From Bactrocera neohumeralis (taxonomy: Eukaryota; Arthropoda; Insecta; Diptera; Tephritidae), in contig NW_026089623.1 in NCBI RefSeq assembly GCF_024586455.1, positions 16,744,236-16,808,235 of the forward strand: DNA of 64,000 nt, read 5' to 3'. Numbering within the stretch: the stretch's first letter is position 1; the number at the start of each line of letters is the position of its first letter. The notes below the pieces were generated by a model. The model worked only from the letters and a program-made list of their open reading frames with translations. It was not told the DNA's origin and did not search any database. Position numbers and translations under genes: made by a program. Below, one piece after another: positions 1 to 9,355 of this stretch.

Positions 1-372
1 TCATTTTTTGGGCTCGTTTCGATGGTAAGTACACCCGGCAGTCTGGTTTGCAATCTACAACTGCTTCGCTAATAATTTGGGAAGGCGCCAGTGAAGATGA
101 TGTACTCAAATCCTTTACTTTGTTGTTCGCCTGTGCCACAGATACTTGATGGGCCTTTGGATCATGATTATGGGCAGTAGGAGCGCGTTGTATTACATGA
201 TCGCCACTATTTTCTTTTGTCACACAACACTTTTACACATTAGAGATTTTCTTTGCGCACACGACCAGCGGAACTCTTTCTTCTTTTCATTTTTGGAATG
301 AAAATGGTAATCAAAACCATCCAAAAATATTTTATTACTTCCTTTGTTTGACACAGTAACGACGACTTCCAT
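1..372 (-). pseudogene. FLYWCH zinc-finger protein, MULE-type transposase N-terminus (partial, frameshifted)
   Basis: Reading the minus strand from an ATG at 372 gives a FLYWCH-like finger: FLDGFDYHFH, then a W-x-C (FRWSC), a second Cys (LMCKS), and a His pair in TAHNHDP. The frame is broken once near 216-235; after it the same protein resumes and stays open to the window edge. The downstream stretch (SSLAPSQIISEAVV, then VYLPSKRAQK) resembles the linker between a FLYWCH finger and the MULE transposase domain in insect Mutator-like elements. FLYWCH fingers bind DNA. Whether this is a transposon or a domesticated host gene cannot be decided because the rest lies outside the window. The frameshift suggests decay. 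Confidence 0.6.
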
Positions 373-686
373 TTTCTTCAAATTTAAATATTATTTAACA
401 CGATATTTAATCAAGAAAATTTCTATACAATTTTAATGACAATTAATTACACGTAATGTGATAAATAATATGAAAAAATAATTGTAGAAAAGGTAACGGT
501 ATTATTTGTATTTTAAGCCATACATACATATGTATGTATGTACATATATTGGTTAATGGCTGACAATGTTATATTATGCTCTGATTTTCTATATTCTTTC
601 GTTTTCTACTCGATAACAATGCTGCTGAAAACCAAAGTTTTCTGGTCCCTTGCATATATTGTTAATTTTGCCAACCTTTGTTACAT
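373..686. other. AT-rich intergenic stretch without a gene
   Basis: No coding frame is supported. The stretch contains a fly-type simple repeat (ACATACATATGTATGTATGT) around 520-545. Confidence 0.5.
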
Positions 687-755
687 GCGGCAATAGCTCA
701 GTGGTTAGAGTCTGCAGATGTTTTGGGTTCAAATCCGGGTCTGGGACGCTTTTTT
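687..755 (+). ncRNA. tRNA-like Pol III unit (tRNA pseudogene or SINE head)
   Basis: TAGCTCAGTGG (694-704) fits the tRNA A box and GGTTCAAATCC (726-736) fits the B box with one change. A run of six or more T begins at 750, matching a Pol III terminator. Only about 15 nt lie between the D-arm and the T-arm, too few for a normal anticodon arm, and the acceptor ends pair poorly. I read it as a degenerate tRNA or tRNA-derived SINE head, not a working tRNA. Confidence 0.6.
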
Positions 756-962
756 AAATACTATTTTTTTTTAGCTTTTTAGTCGCTAAATTGTTGAAAT
801 AATTATTTTTTTTTTTCCTCTAAATCCGTCAGGCGTTCTCGTCTATATCTATATATTATCATATATGGGTACATATATACATATATAACTACGAATAAAA
901 ACTCATCTAATGAGCGGTTTTACTATTTTTTATATGATCTCTAATAATATTTAATAAAAATA

Positions 963-1122
963 AAAAATGGGGATTTTGTGACAAAAAAAAAGGTGGGGAT
1001 TTCGTGTTAGGGGATTTTAATTTTGGGGATTTTGATTTTGGGGATTATGCGTTTGGGGATTTTTTTCAGCTGGGGATTTTGTGTTTGGGGATTTTTTTTT
1101 TGGGGATTTTGTGGCACTCCCC
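963..1122. repeat. Degenerate GGGGATTTTG tandem repeat
   Basis: The motif TGGGGATTTTG and close variants recur about nine or ten times between 967 and 1120, with spacers such as GTG, TG or long T runs. The plus strand is therefore rich in GGGG blocks. It lies immediately 5' of the Helentron relic and partly overlaps the open frame that begins at 1023, so the first ~35 codons of that frame are repeat translation rather than protein. Confidence 0.75.
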
Positions 1123-1127
1123 AAAAA

Positions 1128-2032
1128 TGTAGATTTGATGCTCCATTTTTGGCTGTTAAGGAAACAATGATTTTAACACCTATGAAAGATACAGAAGATT
1201 GTGTCCAACATTACAAGACGAAATACAATTCAGTCCGTAAAAATTTCGAAATCTATGACTACGATGATTTTGCATCATTTTACAGTGAAAATGATATTGA
1301 TTCGGATGAGGAATACGTAAGGATAATTCGAGAGGGAATTAATAGACCACGAGTTTTTATAAAAAGAGAACCTTCGGAAAAATGGCATAAACCTTTCAAT
1401 CCATTCATTTTCAATGTTGTAAAAGCTAATACTGATTTTCAATTTATTACTGAAGAATATTCTTGTGCGGCTTACGTAGTAGAATACGTAAATAAGACTA
1501 ATAGGGGCGTTAGCAATTTGCAAAGAAAAATCATCGAGGTTATGGATGAACATCCTGAATTCAATATTTTTGAAATTACTAAACATCTTAGTATCAAGAA
1601 GCTGCATGGTATCTATTGAGGGAGCCGATGTCAAAAAGTTCAACTGCGATCGAATTTATACCGACTATATGGCCAATCGAAAGACACAGAGTAAAGAAGA
1701 CAATGACGCAATTGAGTGAACTTGAAGACGACTCGATAGATACATATATGGAAAGAAAATTGGTTCGACAAATATGAGAAAAGACCCGATGCGATAGAAA
1801 ATGTTTCTCTTGCTCAGTTTGTTTCTAAATATTACAAAAATAACAAAGGTGAATATGTAGAACGAGAAGAACCAAAAGTCATACGATATCGTAATTATGA
1901 CATGGCTCAAATCTGGATATCCGAAAGACGCTGGAGATCTGCAGAGAGTTATGTCGCGAAGATATTAACATTGATGGAGAGGAAATAAATGAGATTGTTG
2001 GTAGAACACCTGAAGAAAATCCATTTGCCGAA
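1128..2032 (+). pseudogene. Helitron-like protein, segment between Rep and helicase
   Basis: The open part (to 1619) contains EEYSCAAYVVEYVNKTNRGV, the conserved A-Y-V-x-x-Y-x-x-K-x-x-R-G motif of Helitron polyproteins upstream of the helicase. After a break, other frames carry IEFIPTIWPIERHR, TQLSELEDDS and GEYVEREEPKVIRYRNYD, all typical of the same linker region. At least two frameshifts occur between 1619 and 2033. The first codons of the listed open frame come from the GGGGATTTTG repeat, so the recognisable protein starts near 1150. Confidence 0.75.
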
Positions 2033-3573
2033 TTGTATGATAATCCAAATGCCGATTTAAATGATGATCTACGACTTGCGCTATTTGATAAGCTTGGGGC
2101 CATCCCTAAAAAGAAAGGAAACAGTTTACCATATGAAGAATTTTATGAACTTATGCGCAAGGCTAACGAAGAACAGCGAGAAATTTTGTTTCACACTATG
2201 CATCACTTGATATCGAAAACCGAAGAGATTTAAGATCCATTGCTCGTGTATTTGACTGGACCGGCTGGAAGTGGTAAAACATTTGTAATAAAAGCGCTTA
2301 TGGAAATTTACAATAGATTTTCGGATACTGATGGAATTTTTAATGCATATATTGCTTGTGCTTCAACCGAAAAAGCTGCTACAGCCATAGGTGGCACAAC
2401 GGTGCATAATGCTTTAAGTATAACACTGTCAAGGTTAAAGCCCCTCAACGTTGAAAAAGCTCAACAATGCAGAACTCTATTTCAGTATGTTAATGTTGTT
2501 ATCAGTGACGAAGTAAGCATGGTTTCTACAGACTTATTACAGCAAATTGACGCACGTCTGAGGCAAATAACTGGCTTGCTACAAAAAGATTTTGGTGGAT
2601 TGGATGTAATCCTTATCAGAGATTTGCGTCAATTGCCCCCTGTAAAAGCTACGCCAATCTTCAAGCAAACTAAAAATAAAATTTCAGGCGAAACACCTTT
2701 GCGAAAATTTAAACAATTTGAACTCAAGAAAGTAATGCGACAAGAAAATAGACTATTTTCTTCGATTTTAACGAAAATAGGATATGGAACTATTTTAACA
2801 CAAGAAGAATTGAACGTGATTGAATCTAGATTTGTTACTAAAGAATATGCGCAATCTGTATGTCCCGAAGGAACAAGACTTATGTTTACAAATATTGCTG
2901 TCAACGAATTCAACAATACAATTTTGAATTTTTCATTGACTGTCATAATGTTGACAAAAAAGCTTATGTTAGACAAAAGTTACACAAAATGAAACCGGAC
3001 GAGACCAGCGGCTTACCATACGAATTAATTCTAGTTCCCAACCGGCCTAATATGATAACTACAAATATTGATGTAGCTGATGGTTTATCTAATGGCACTG
3101 TAGGTACATTAATTCATATTGAATGAAATGAAAATGATGAAATTACAAGAATTTGGTTAAAGTTTCCAAAATCTGCTCGTCAAAAGCGCAAAACTAAGGC
3201 AAGAAATGACATTGAACCCGACAGAGATGCTGTGCCAATTTCTGCTCAAACATCATCAATACCACTGAACAACAACAAAACTATAGTGGCGAAAAGAAAA
3301 CATTTTTCACTAGTTTCGGCTTTGGCTTTGACGATTCACAAGTCTCAGGATGGTACTTTTGATGCTATTGTTTATGAATACAGTCGTTCTCACTCAAGAG
3401 AATTGGTTTACGTAGCCTTATCAAGAGTTACTAATATACAAGGTTTGTTCTTACTAACTAAAGAAGATACAGGAGCGAGCTGCAAATTTCATCATGGCAG
3501 AGTAGGAAACGCACCGACTGATGATTCGAACACATCGCAAAAACCAAAAGAGATCTACAACTCATCGAGATGA
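2033..3573 (+). pseudogene. Pif1-type DNA helicase domain of the Helentron, fragmented
   Basis: The frame at 2240-2992 holds Walker A (GPAGSGKT), a motif after it (ASTEKAATAIGGTTVHNAL), a Walker B-like VVISDEVSM and DLRQLPPV; the usual Gly before DLRQLPPV is Arg. A shifted frame (2860-3126) carries ELILVPNRPNMITTNIDVAD and NGTVGTL. A third (3232-3573) carries the C-terminal motifs SALALTIHKSQDGT and ELVYVALSRVT. These are the helicase motifs of Helitron Pif1-like helicases in the right order. At least two frameshifts and a stop near 3124 make it a pseudogene. Pif1 helicases unwind DNA 5' to 3'; here the role would be strand displacement in rolling-circle transposition. Confidence 0.85.
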
Positions 3574-3585
3574 TTTATCCATCGA

Positions 3586-4437
3586 ACTGAAACGATTACA
3601 TGACAATAACTTAGAAACTGTTACTAAAACATTTATTGATTTCATTTCTACAAAAAAAGGGTTATCTATTTTTTAATTCAATTGTCAAAGCTTACGACGA
3701 CATGTACGTGACCTATCAGTTGATGCTCTTGATGAGTGTGTTAATATTAAAGGTGAGTAACGAAGAAACCATTGACATTCCAAATTTCAACTTTGTAGCA
3801 AGTTTCAAAAGTGACAATCGTCCAGCAGGTGGGGCGGCTATTTATCATCGGTCCACATTTCTACATTTTCTACAGATCATATGGAAGTGCATGCGAGATA
3901 TACCAGTATGTTTAGCACTAATGTTTCGAATATGGTGATATACTATATGTATTTCCCAATGCCATTCTAATGGACAAACAATAATAATGGCTGCCGTTTA
4001 TATTTCACCAAAACAGTCTTTACAAGCAATACGAGAGTTCTTGTATTCAAATTTATTCATTTATTCTAAAGCTCCTTCCGCACTATTTATGATGAAAATT
4101 AATAGAAGATTTGATCATTATCCTATGATTTTGAGTGGAGATTTCAACATAAACTTTGCAGATGTCAAAAATCAATTATTAAATGCATTTTTATATGAAG
4201 AATTTGATTTAACGATGTGAAATGATCGCAATCTTAGGACAACAAAATACAAAACTACTATTGATGCAGTATTCACAAGATATATAAATAGATTTAAATC
4301 AAAATTGTTCATTTCATACTTTAGTTACCATAGACCTATTGTTTCAGTTTTAGAATTTGATGAAAATCCTGATTATAATGATGAAAATGCTGATAATGAT
4401 GATGTAAGAATTGTTGAAATTATGGATGAGAATTGAT
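3586..4437 (+). pseudogene. C-terminal endonuclease (EEP/APE-like) domain of the Helentron, fragmented
   Basis: Following the helicase, three frames give an exonuclease-endonuclease-phosphatase fold: NFNFVASFKSDNRPAGGAA (3780-3840), IIMAAVYISPKQSLQAIR (about 3980-4035), then HYPMILSGDFNINFAD (4117-4164) with the diagnostic GDFN. The last part has KTTIDAVFTR and YHRPIVSVLE, matching the terminal motifs, although the usual DH is YH. Several frame changes separate the pieces. This domain after a Pif1 helicase is what distinguishes Helentrons from canonical Helitrons. Confidence 0.75.
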
Positions 4438-5142
4438 AAATTTTGTATTTACTATTTACTAATATTTACTCATTTAAATAAAACCACTTCCTTTGAATAT
4501 AGTTTCTATATTATTATACTTCATGTCCATTCAAAAAGTGCCCACATTGCTTTGATAAACTTGATTTTTTATGTACAATTTCCCATGTCGCGAGCGCACT
4601 TAAACATGCTCACCCAAAAAAGTGCCCAACGCGCCATAAGTTCAAGTTTTCACTTCTGCCTGCACTCCGTGAGTGCAACCCCCCTTGGTTTTTTGAAAAC
4701 CAGTAGCTGGTTTTACCCTTTTATCCTGGAGGGCCCTTGGGGTAGGAATGATGAATTGGGTTAAGTTATACTACTTTTGCGTACAAAACTTCGTTAAGTT
4801 AATTTTTGCTAACGTAGGGGTTATTGTTTTTTTATTGCTTTACGCCCTTTTTAGAAATATATTATTTATGATTTTAATTGCTTCAAAATGCAACTCGATA
4901 TTTTTCAATAATTTCCACTTCACTTAATTATATAATTTATTTTTTTTTATATAGAATTTAAAAATTTCCAGATAATATTTACTTTATAATTTTAATTTGT
5001 GATTTAATATTGTGCAAAGATTTTATAAATTTTAAATTGTCACACTTAATTTTCACTTAAATCTAACTTACATTGCTACTTTTTGGTGTGGCTGCCCTTC
5101 TTGGTAGTCCGAATCTCTCCCGTTTGGTTCGTCTTGTGCCTA
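4438..5142. other. No gene recognised; possible Helentron 3' flank
   Basis: The stretch is AT-rich from 4780. It contains a 7-bp hairpin at 4661-4677 followed by a C run. Open frames here show no family I recognise. Confidence 0.4.
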
Positions 5143-6122
5143 CTAAAGATCCTGCAACTTACTCTGGAGTGGAAGGTGTCCTGCGCCCTGTTCTTTCTTT
5201 AATTTTGCATGTGCAATAGTGCTGCTTTTGAAATGTGCTACACTGCGTTTGCAATTCGACAATAATGCTTTCACTTTTTCAGTAGACAAAAGGTATTGTA
5301 CTACAAGATTGATGGAATGAGCAAAGCAAGGCAGATGCCTCTTCTGAAGCAGTTCACAGGCTGTAATCATTGATGCAGCGTTGTCTGTAACCACGCAGTT
5401 GACTTTTTGGAATATATTCCATTTTTGCAGGCACTCACTCAACGATTCTGAAATGTTTGCAGCTGAATGGTTAAGTTCATTAGATGTCGTTAAAACTGCT
5501 GATCGTATTTTGAAATCGCCATCAATGAAATGACACGTAACGGTCAAATAGCTTTTATTTGCCTTCGATGACCAACAATCAGTGGTTATAGCACAGCTTT
5601 CAATCTCATTAAGAATGGCCTGTAATTTAGTTTTAACATTTTCATAAAGCTTTTGTATATGAACATTCAGAATGGTATTTCGAGATGGTAGTTCATATCG
5701 AGGATCAAGACACCGAACGAGCTCTCTAAATCCTTGATCTTCGACAATGCGAAATGGTTGTACATCTATAGCAACCATTCTTGCCAACGCCAAATCAATG
5801 TCTGCTTTCCGCGTGGAATTATTGCCGTAGATGTCATCTTTTTAAAAAAAAATTGCCGGGCTTCGCCTGCTCGGTGTGCAGAGGATGAGCACGCTTAAGG
5901 TGGTCCATTAAGTTGGAAGTATTTCCACTAGTTTTATATAATTTTTGGTACTTAATGCGTTTTGCATATTTTTTGTCAGCATTTAGTTGGAAATGCTTAC
6001 AAACATCCGAATTTTTTTTTTATTTTGTTCGCTGGCGCATCTGCGTACGAAAAGGCGCTTAGTATGAGAAATTATTTTTAAGAAATGTACCCACCTGATG
6101 AATTGCTGTCCCCGATTTCCAT
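5143..6122 (-). pseudogene. hAT transposase with BED zinc finger, C-terminally truncated
   Basis: On the minus strand an ATG at 6122 opens a short exon ending in TCATCAG before a GTGGGT donor. A 54-nt intron (6041-6094) ends in TACGCAG. Exon 2 carries a BED finger (SDVCKHF ... NTSNLMDHLKRAHP), then the hAT core at 5793-5143 with AITTDCWSSKANKSYLTVT, INLVVQ and CVVTDNAASM. Two frame breaks fall in homopolymers: an A run at 6012-6021 and another near 5839-5850. The C-terminal dimerisation region is missing after 5143. The protein would bind its element ends through the BED finger and cut and paste the DNA. The open frame listed from 5793 begins at a TTG codon inside the protein, so it is not the real start. 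Confidence 0.85.
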
Positions 6123-6239
6123 TTTGGAAGGAACCGTCACTTAAATCTACGGCTTAGTATTATATTGCAACTAATACTAATATTGTAGTAAAATTAATTT
6201 TTTAATAAACACGAAAAATAGCAAACTGTCTCGATGTCG

Positions 6240-6352
6240 TTATTTCACAATGCAGAGGGGTGATGAGCGAGATGTAAACTATTGATAGTCACACCCTCGA
6301 TAGTTTCAAAAGTTAAGAAAAAAACTATCAATACTCATTGATAGTAAAAAAC
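6240..6352. repeat. hAT subterminal region with ACTATYGATAGT motifs (inner part)
   Basis: Upstream of the hAT transposase the near-palindrome AACTATTGATAGT (6268-6280), CTCGATAGTTT and AACTATCAATACTCATTGATAGT-type motifs cluster within 90 bp. The cluster resumes beyond the inserted element at 7411-7452 and ends with TAGAGGTGTCAAACT on the minus strand, a hAT-like terminus. Repeated subterminal palindromes are typical binding sites for hAT transposases; that role here is inference. Confidence 0.5.
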
Positions 6353-7405
6353 AAGTAAGGAAGGGCTAAGTTCGGGTGTCACCGAACATTTTATACTCTC
6401 GCATGAAAAAGTGATAATCGAGATATCATTATCAGTCATTTACATATTTTTCAAAAACCGTATTTGTGTAAAGTTTTATTCCGCTATCTTCATTGGTTCC
6501 TAATGTGTATATTATACAGAGAAGGCATCAGATGGAATTCAAAATAGCGTTATATTGGAAAAAGACGTGGTTATTAACCGATTTCACCCATATTTCGTAC
6601 ATGTTATCAGGGTGTTAAGAAAATATTATATGCCGAATTTCATTGAAATCGGTGTAGTAGTTCCCGAGATATGGTTTTTGGTCCATAAGTGGGCGACGCC
6701 ACGCCCATTTTCAATTTTTAAAAAAGGTGTGGATGCAGCTTCCTTCTACCATTTTTCCGGTAAAATTTAGTGTTTCTGACGTTTTTTGTTTTTCGGTTAA
6801 CGCACTTTTAATGATTTTCAACATAACCTTTGTATGGAAGGTGGGCGTGGTTATTATCCGATTTCTTCCATTTTTGAACTGTATATGGAATTGCCTGAAG
6901 GAAATGACTCTGTAGAGTTCGGTTGACATAGATATAGTAGTTTCCGAGATATGTACAAAAAACTTAGTAGGGGGCGGGACCACGCCCACTTTTCCAAAAA
7001 CATTATGTCTAAATATGCCCCTCCCTAATGCGATCCTTTGTGTCAAATTTCACTTTAATATCTTTATTTATGGCTTAGTTATGACACTTTATAGGTTTTC
7101 GGTTTCCGCCATTTTGTGGGCGTGGCAGTTGGCCGATTTTGCCCATCTTCGAACTTAGCCGTCTTATGGAACCAAGAAATACGTGTACCAAGTTTCATCA
7201 TGATATCTCAATTTTTACTCAAATTACAGCTTGCACGGACGGACGGACGGACAGACAGACATCCGGATTTCAACTCTACTCGTCACTCTGATCACTTTGG
7301 TATATATAACCCTATATCTGACTCTTTTAGTTTTAGGACTTACAAACAACCGTTATGTGAACAAAACTATAATACTCTCCTTAGCAACTTTGTTGCGAGA
7401 GTATA
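6353..7405 (+). mobile_element. DINE/HINE-like non-autonomous Helentron, copy 1
   Basis: No transposase is encoded. The 5' part has TTCGGGTGTCACCGAA and TATACTCTCGCA. The 3' end has the inverse TTGCGAGAGTATA within a stem (CTTAGCAAC-TTT-GTTGCGAG), and an ACGG/ACAG tetranucleotide run lies at 7236-7260. Subterminal inverse repeat, microsatellite, 3' hairpin and no clear target duplication match the DINE-1/HINE architecture of non-autonomous Helentrons. Internally it has about three related modules spaced 275-280 bp. It sits inside the hAT subterminal region. A second copy lies at 21127-22202. Family assignment rests on architecture and memory. Confidence 0.6.
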
Positions 7406-7410
7406 AAAAA

Positions 7411-7454
7411 ACTATCGATACTAGTAGTCCCATCAATAGTTTGACACCTCTAGT
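7411..7454. repeat. Outer end of the interrupted hAT element
   Basis: AACTATCGATACTAGTAG and CATCAATAGTTTGACACCTCTA continue the motif cluster at 6268-6345. On the minus strand the end reads TAGAGGTGTCAAACTATTGA, a plausible hAT terminal inverted repeat. I could not find a matching end to the left of 5143, so the other end seems lost. Confidence 0.45.
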
Positions 7455-7630
7455 ACATACATCTTCTATCATATTTATCTTATGTCTCTGCTCATGCTCA
7501 TATCATAATCTTATTATCTGTTCATATAAATGTATGTATGTATACGCATGTGCGCATTCAGAAATTCAAATCATGATCTTATCAATATACTATATGTGCG
7601 CGCATTGATCTACATGTTCATATACATTAA
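7455..7630. other. AT-rich stretch without a gene
   Basis: Simple-repeat-like ATGTATGTATAC and ACATACATATG motifs occur. No coding frame is supported. Confidence 0.4.
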
Positions 7631-7634
7631 TTTA

Positions 7635-8085
7635 TACTTAAATGTACATATGTATATTTGCATACATTGCCGAACGAATAATGCACAAGCATACAAACAT
7701 ACATATGCGTACACATGTGAGTATGTCACCAACAAAAAATTAAACAAAAACAACAATTGTCTCAAATAGCATAATCAAGGCAAGTCAATATGGCAGCCGA
7801 ATTGGCGAAGCCCAAATGTGGTAAATTTTACAACAAAAACGATTTCATTCAAAAACGCAAGCGCATATTCCACAAGCGACCTCGCTTCATTCATGAAAAC
7901 AGACGCCGACATCTCTCCGAGCATGCCTTTGCCTACAAGCGTCTTTTCACGACGATGGCAAAAGTTAAAAATCATAAATTGAACAACTTTCTGATGCTTC
8001 TTCACAGAAAGAAGTGAGAAAAGTGGCAACATAGCCGTTGTCGATTTACAATATTTGTCTAAAATATTTTTCCGTGACTCGCAAA
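7635..8085 (+). repeat. Dispersed repeat, copy 1, with a 75-codon basic open frame (7790-8017)
   Basis: The stretch shares a long run of similarity with 12035-12515, including CAAATAGCAT, AAGTCAATATG, TTCATTCAA, AACTTTCTGATGCTT and GTGGCAACATAG. This copy holds an open frame starting MAAELAKPKCGKFYNKND and ending NNFLMLLHRKK, rich in Lys, Arg and His. In the other copy the frame is broken early. I do not recognise the product. The short length, composition and broken paralog suggest a repeat rather than a gene, although an intact frame in one copy leaves the question open. Confidence 0.6.
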
Positions 8086-8130
8086 AATCTGCGTCGATAT
8101 GTATTCACACTCATACGTATACATACACAT

Positions 8131-8187
8131 AAGTATATTTTTGTGCCACTGTTGACACAAAAAACAACGGTGGCACAAAAAATACTT
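8131..8187. repeat. Long hairpin
   Basis: AAGTATATTTTTGTGCCACT (8131-8150) pairs with TGGCACAAAAAATACTT (8171-8187). With the flanking GTT/AAC the stem is about 22 bp around a 12-nt loop, with one or two mismatches. No gene is attached, so it may be the tip of a foldback element. Confidence 0.7.
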
Positions 8188-8881
8188 ACCAAAAAGGAAA
8201 TAAAGGATCTGTAATATACCTGATGTTTTCAAATGACGCACCAAGCAGACAGATTAAGTGGAAGGTGTCAGACATGTTCACAAATAGTTACCATATGGCA
8301 ATCATCGCAGAAGTTTTATTCTCTCGAGACCAGGAACCCCCACGCAGTAACACTACCCATAAACGAAGCTGGAAGAAAACAGATTTTGACATTGACATTT
8401 TTGAGACAGTCTGGGGTGCAGCAATAGCACCAGGCAAAGGCGGCGTCCCCAAAGTAACCGCATTGCAAAAAGGAACTGGTTGCAGCATGCAACGCTACAA
8501 TGCGAAGGAAAAAATGTCACAATAAGCGAAGACCTATATACTGGTGGAATGAAGAAATTGCCACGCTGAGAAAGCTCTGTCACTCAGCCCGACGTCACCT
8601 ACAATGCAATCAAAGTGGCGAAAACGAAAACCGTCTCAAAGAAGCTTTTAAAAACCATAAGAAGCTTCTTAAGTCAGCTATAATCCGTAGCAAGAGAAAC
8701 TGTTTTGAAAAGATCTGTAAAGAAGCGAATATAGACCCAAAATAAGCGGCAGCAACCCAAAGGCGCTGCGTTTATGAAGAAAGTCGTCGAGGTATTATTT
8801 CCGACACACGCCCTGATTACTAGCGCTGTGCGATGAAACGAAGCTGCTGAATCACCCCCACTGGTAACGGAAGAAGAACTA

Positions 8882-9355
8882 TTGGCCATGGCTAAAAGAA
8901 TCAAAAACAACAAAGCACCTGGTATCGGTGGCATACCAAACAGAGATCTAAAGGTAGCCATAATCTCAAAGCCCACTCTTTTCGCAAAAATGTACAACGC
9001 ATGTATACAAGAAGGCATGCTTCACGATCCCTGGAGAGTCCAGCGCTTGGTTTTAATCCCAAAACCAAAAAAGCCACCAGATGAACCTTCTTCGTATCGA
9101 CCTCTGTGTGTGCTCGACACAATGGGCAAAGTGTACGAAAGCATAATAAGAAACCGCTTGGAGATTGCAATCCAGGAGGCCGGCGGACTATCAGAAAGAC
9201 AATACGGCTTCAGAAAACAGAGGTCTACTATCGATGCACTGAAAGAAGTTGTCGACACTGCGAAAAGAGCAGTAAGTGGCAAAAGATGGAAAGGTGGTAC
9301 AAAAAAATATTGTGCGTTGATCACCCTGGATGTGAAGAATGCATTCAACTCTACT
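8882..9355 (+). pseudogene. Reverse transcriptase N-terminal half of LINE copy A
   Basis: The frame reads KNNKAPGIGGIPNRDLK, then VQRLVLIPKPKKPPDEPSSY, YRPLCVLDTMGKVYESII, LSERQYGFRKQRSTIDALK and CALITLDVKNAFNS. These are fingers/palm motifs 0-3 of R1-like LINE reverse transcriptases. The frame is cut exactly in the motif A region (LDVKNAFNS) by the MITE, and the next residues continue at 10191 (KW...). The upstream pieces at 8223-8525 and 8500-8745 encode the endonuclease end and linker in other frames. Confidence 0.85.

Larger units (their letters stand above)
1128..4437 (+). mobile_element. Helentron-type rolling-circle transposon, decayed
   Basis: Broken reading frames in the same orientation and order spell a Helitron-family protein: the segment preceding the helicase, a Pif1-type helicase, then an apurinic-like endonuclease. 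A C-terminal endonuclease after the helicase is characteristic of Helentrons (Helitron2). The HUH replication-initiator part is absent, so the copy is 5'-truncated or deleted. Multiple stops and frame changes show it is inactive. A small perfect hairpin (TGCACTC-CGT-GAGTGCA, 4661-4677) lies 3' of it and could mark the 3' end, but that is inference. Confidence 0.8.

Noticed and set aside
687..755. Functional tRNA gene
   Set aside because: The A and B boxes are present, but the anticodon arm is too short and the acceptor stem does not pair.
967..1120. Telomere-type repeat
   Set aside because: GGGGATTTTG variants are irregular and flies lack simple G-rich telomeric repeats; it reads as a local microsatellite.
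7530..7769. Plus-strand frames rich in Met, Tyr, Ile and Cys
   Set aside because: They are translations of ACATACATATGTATG-type simple repeats.
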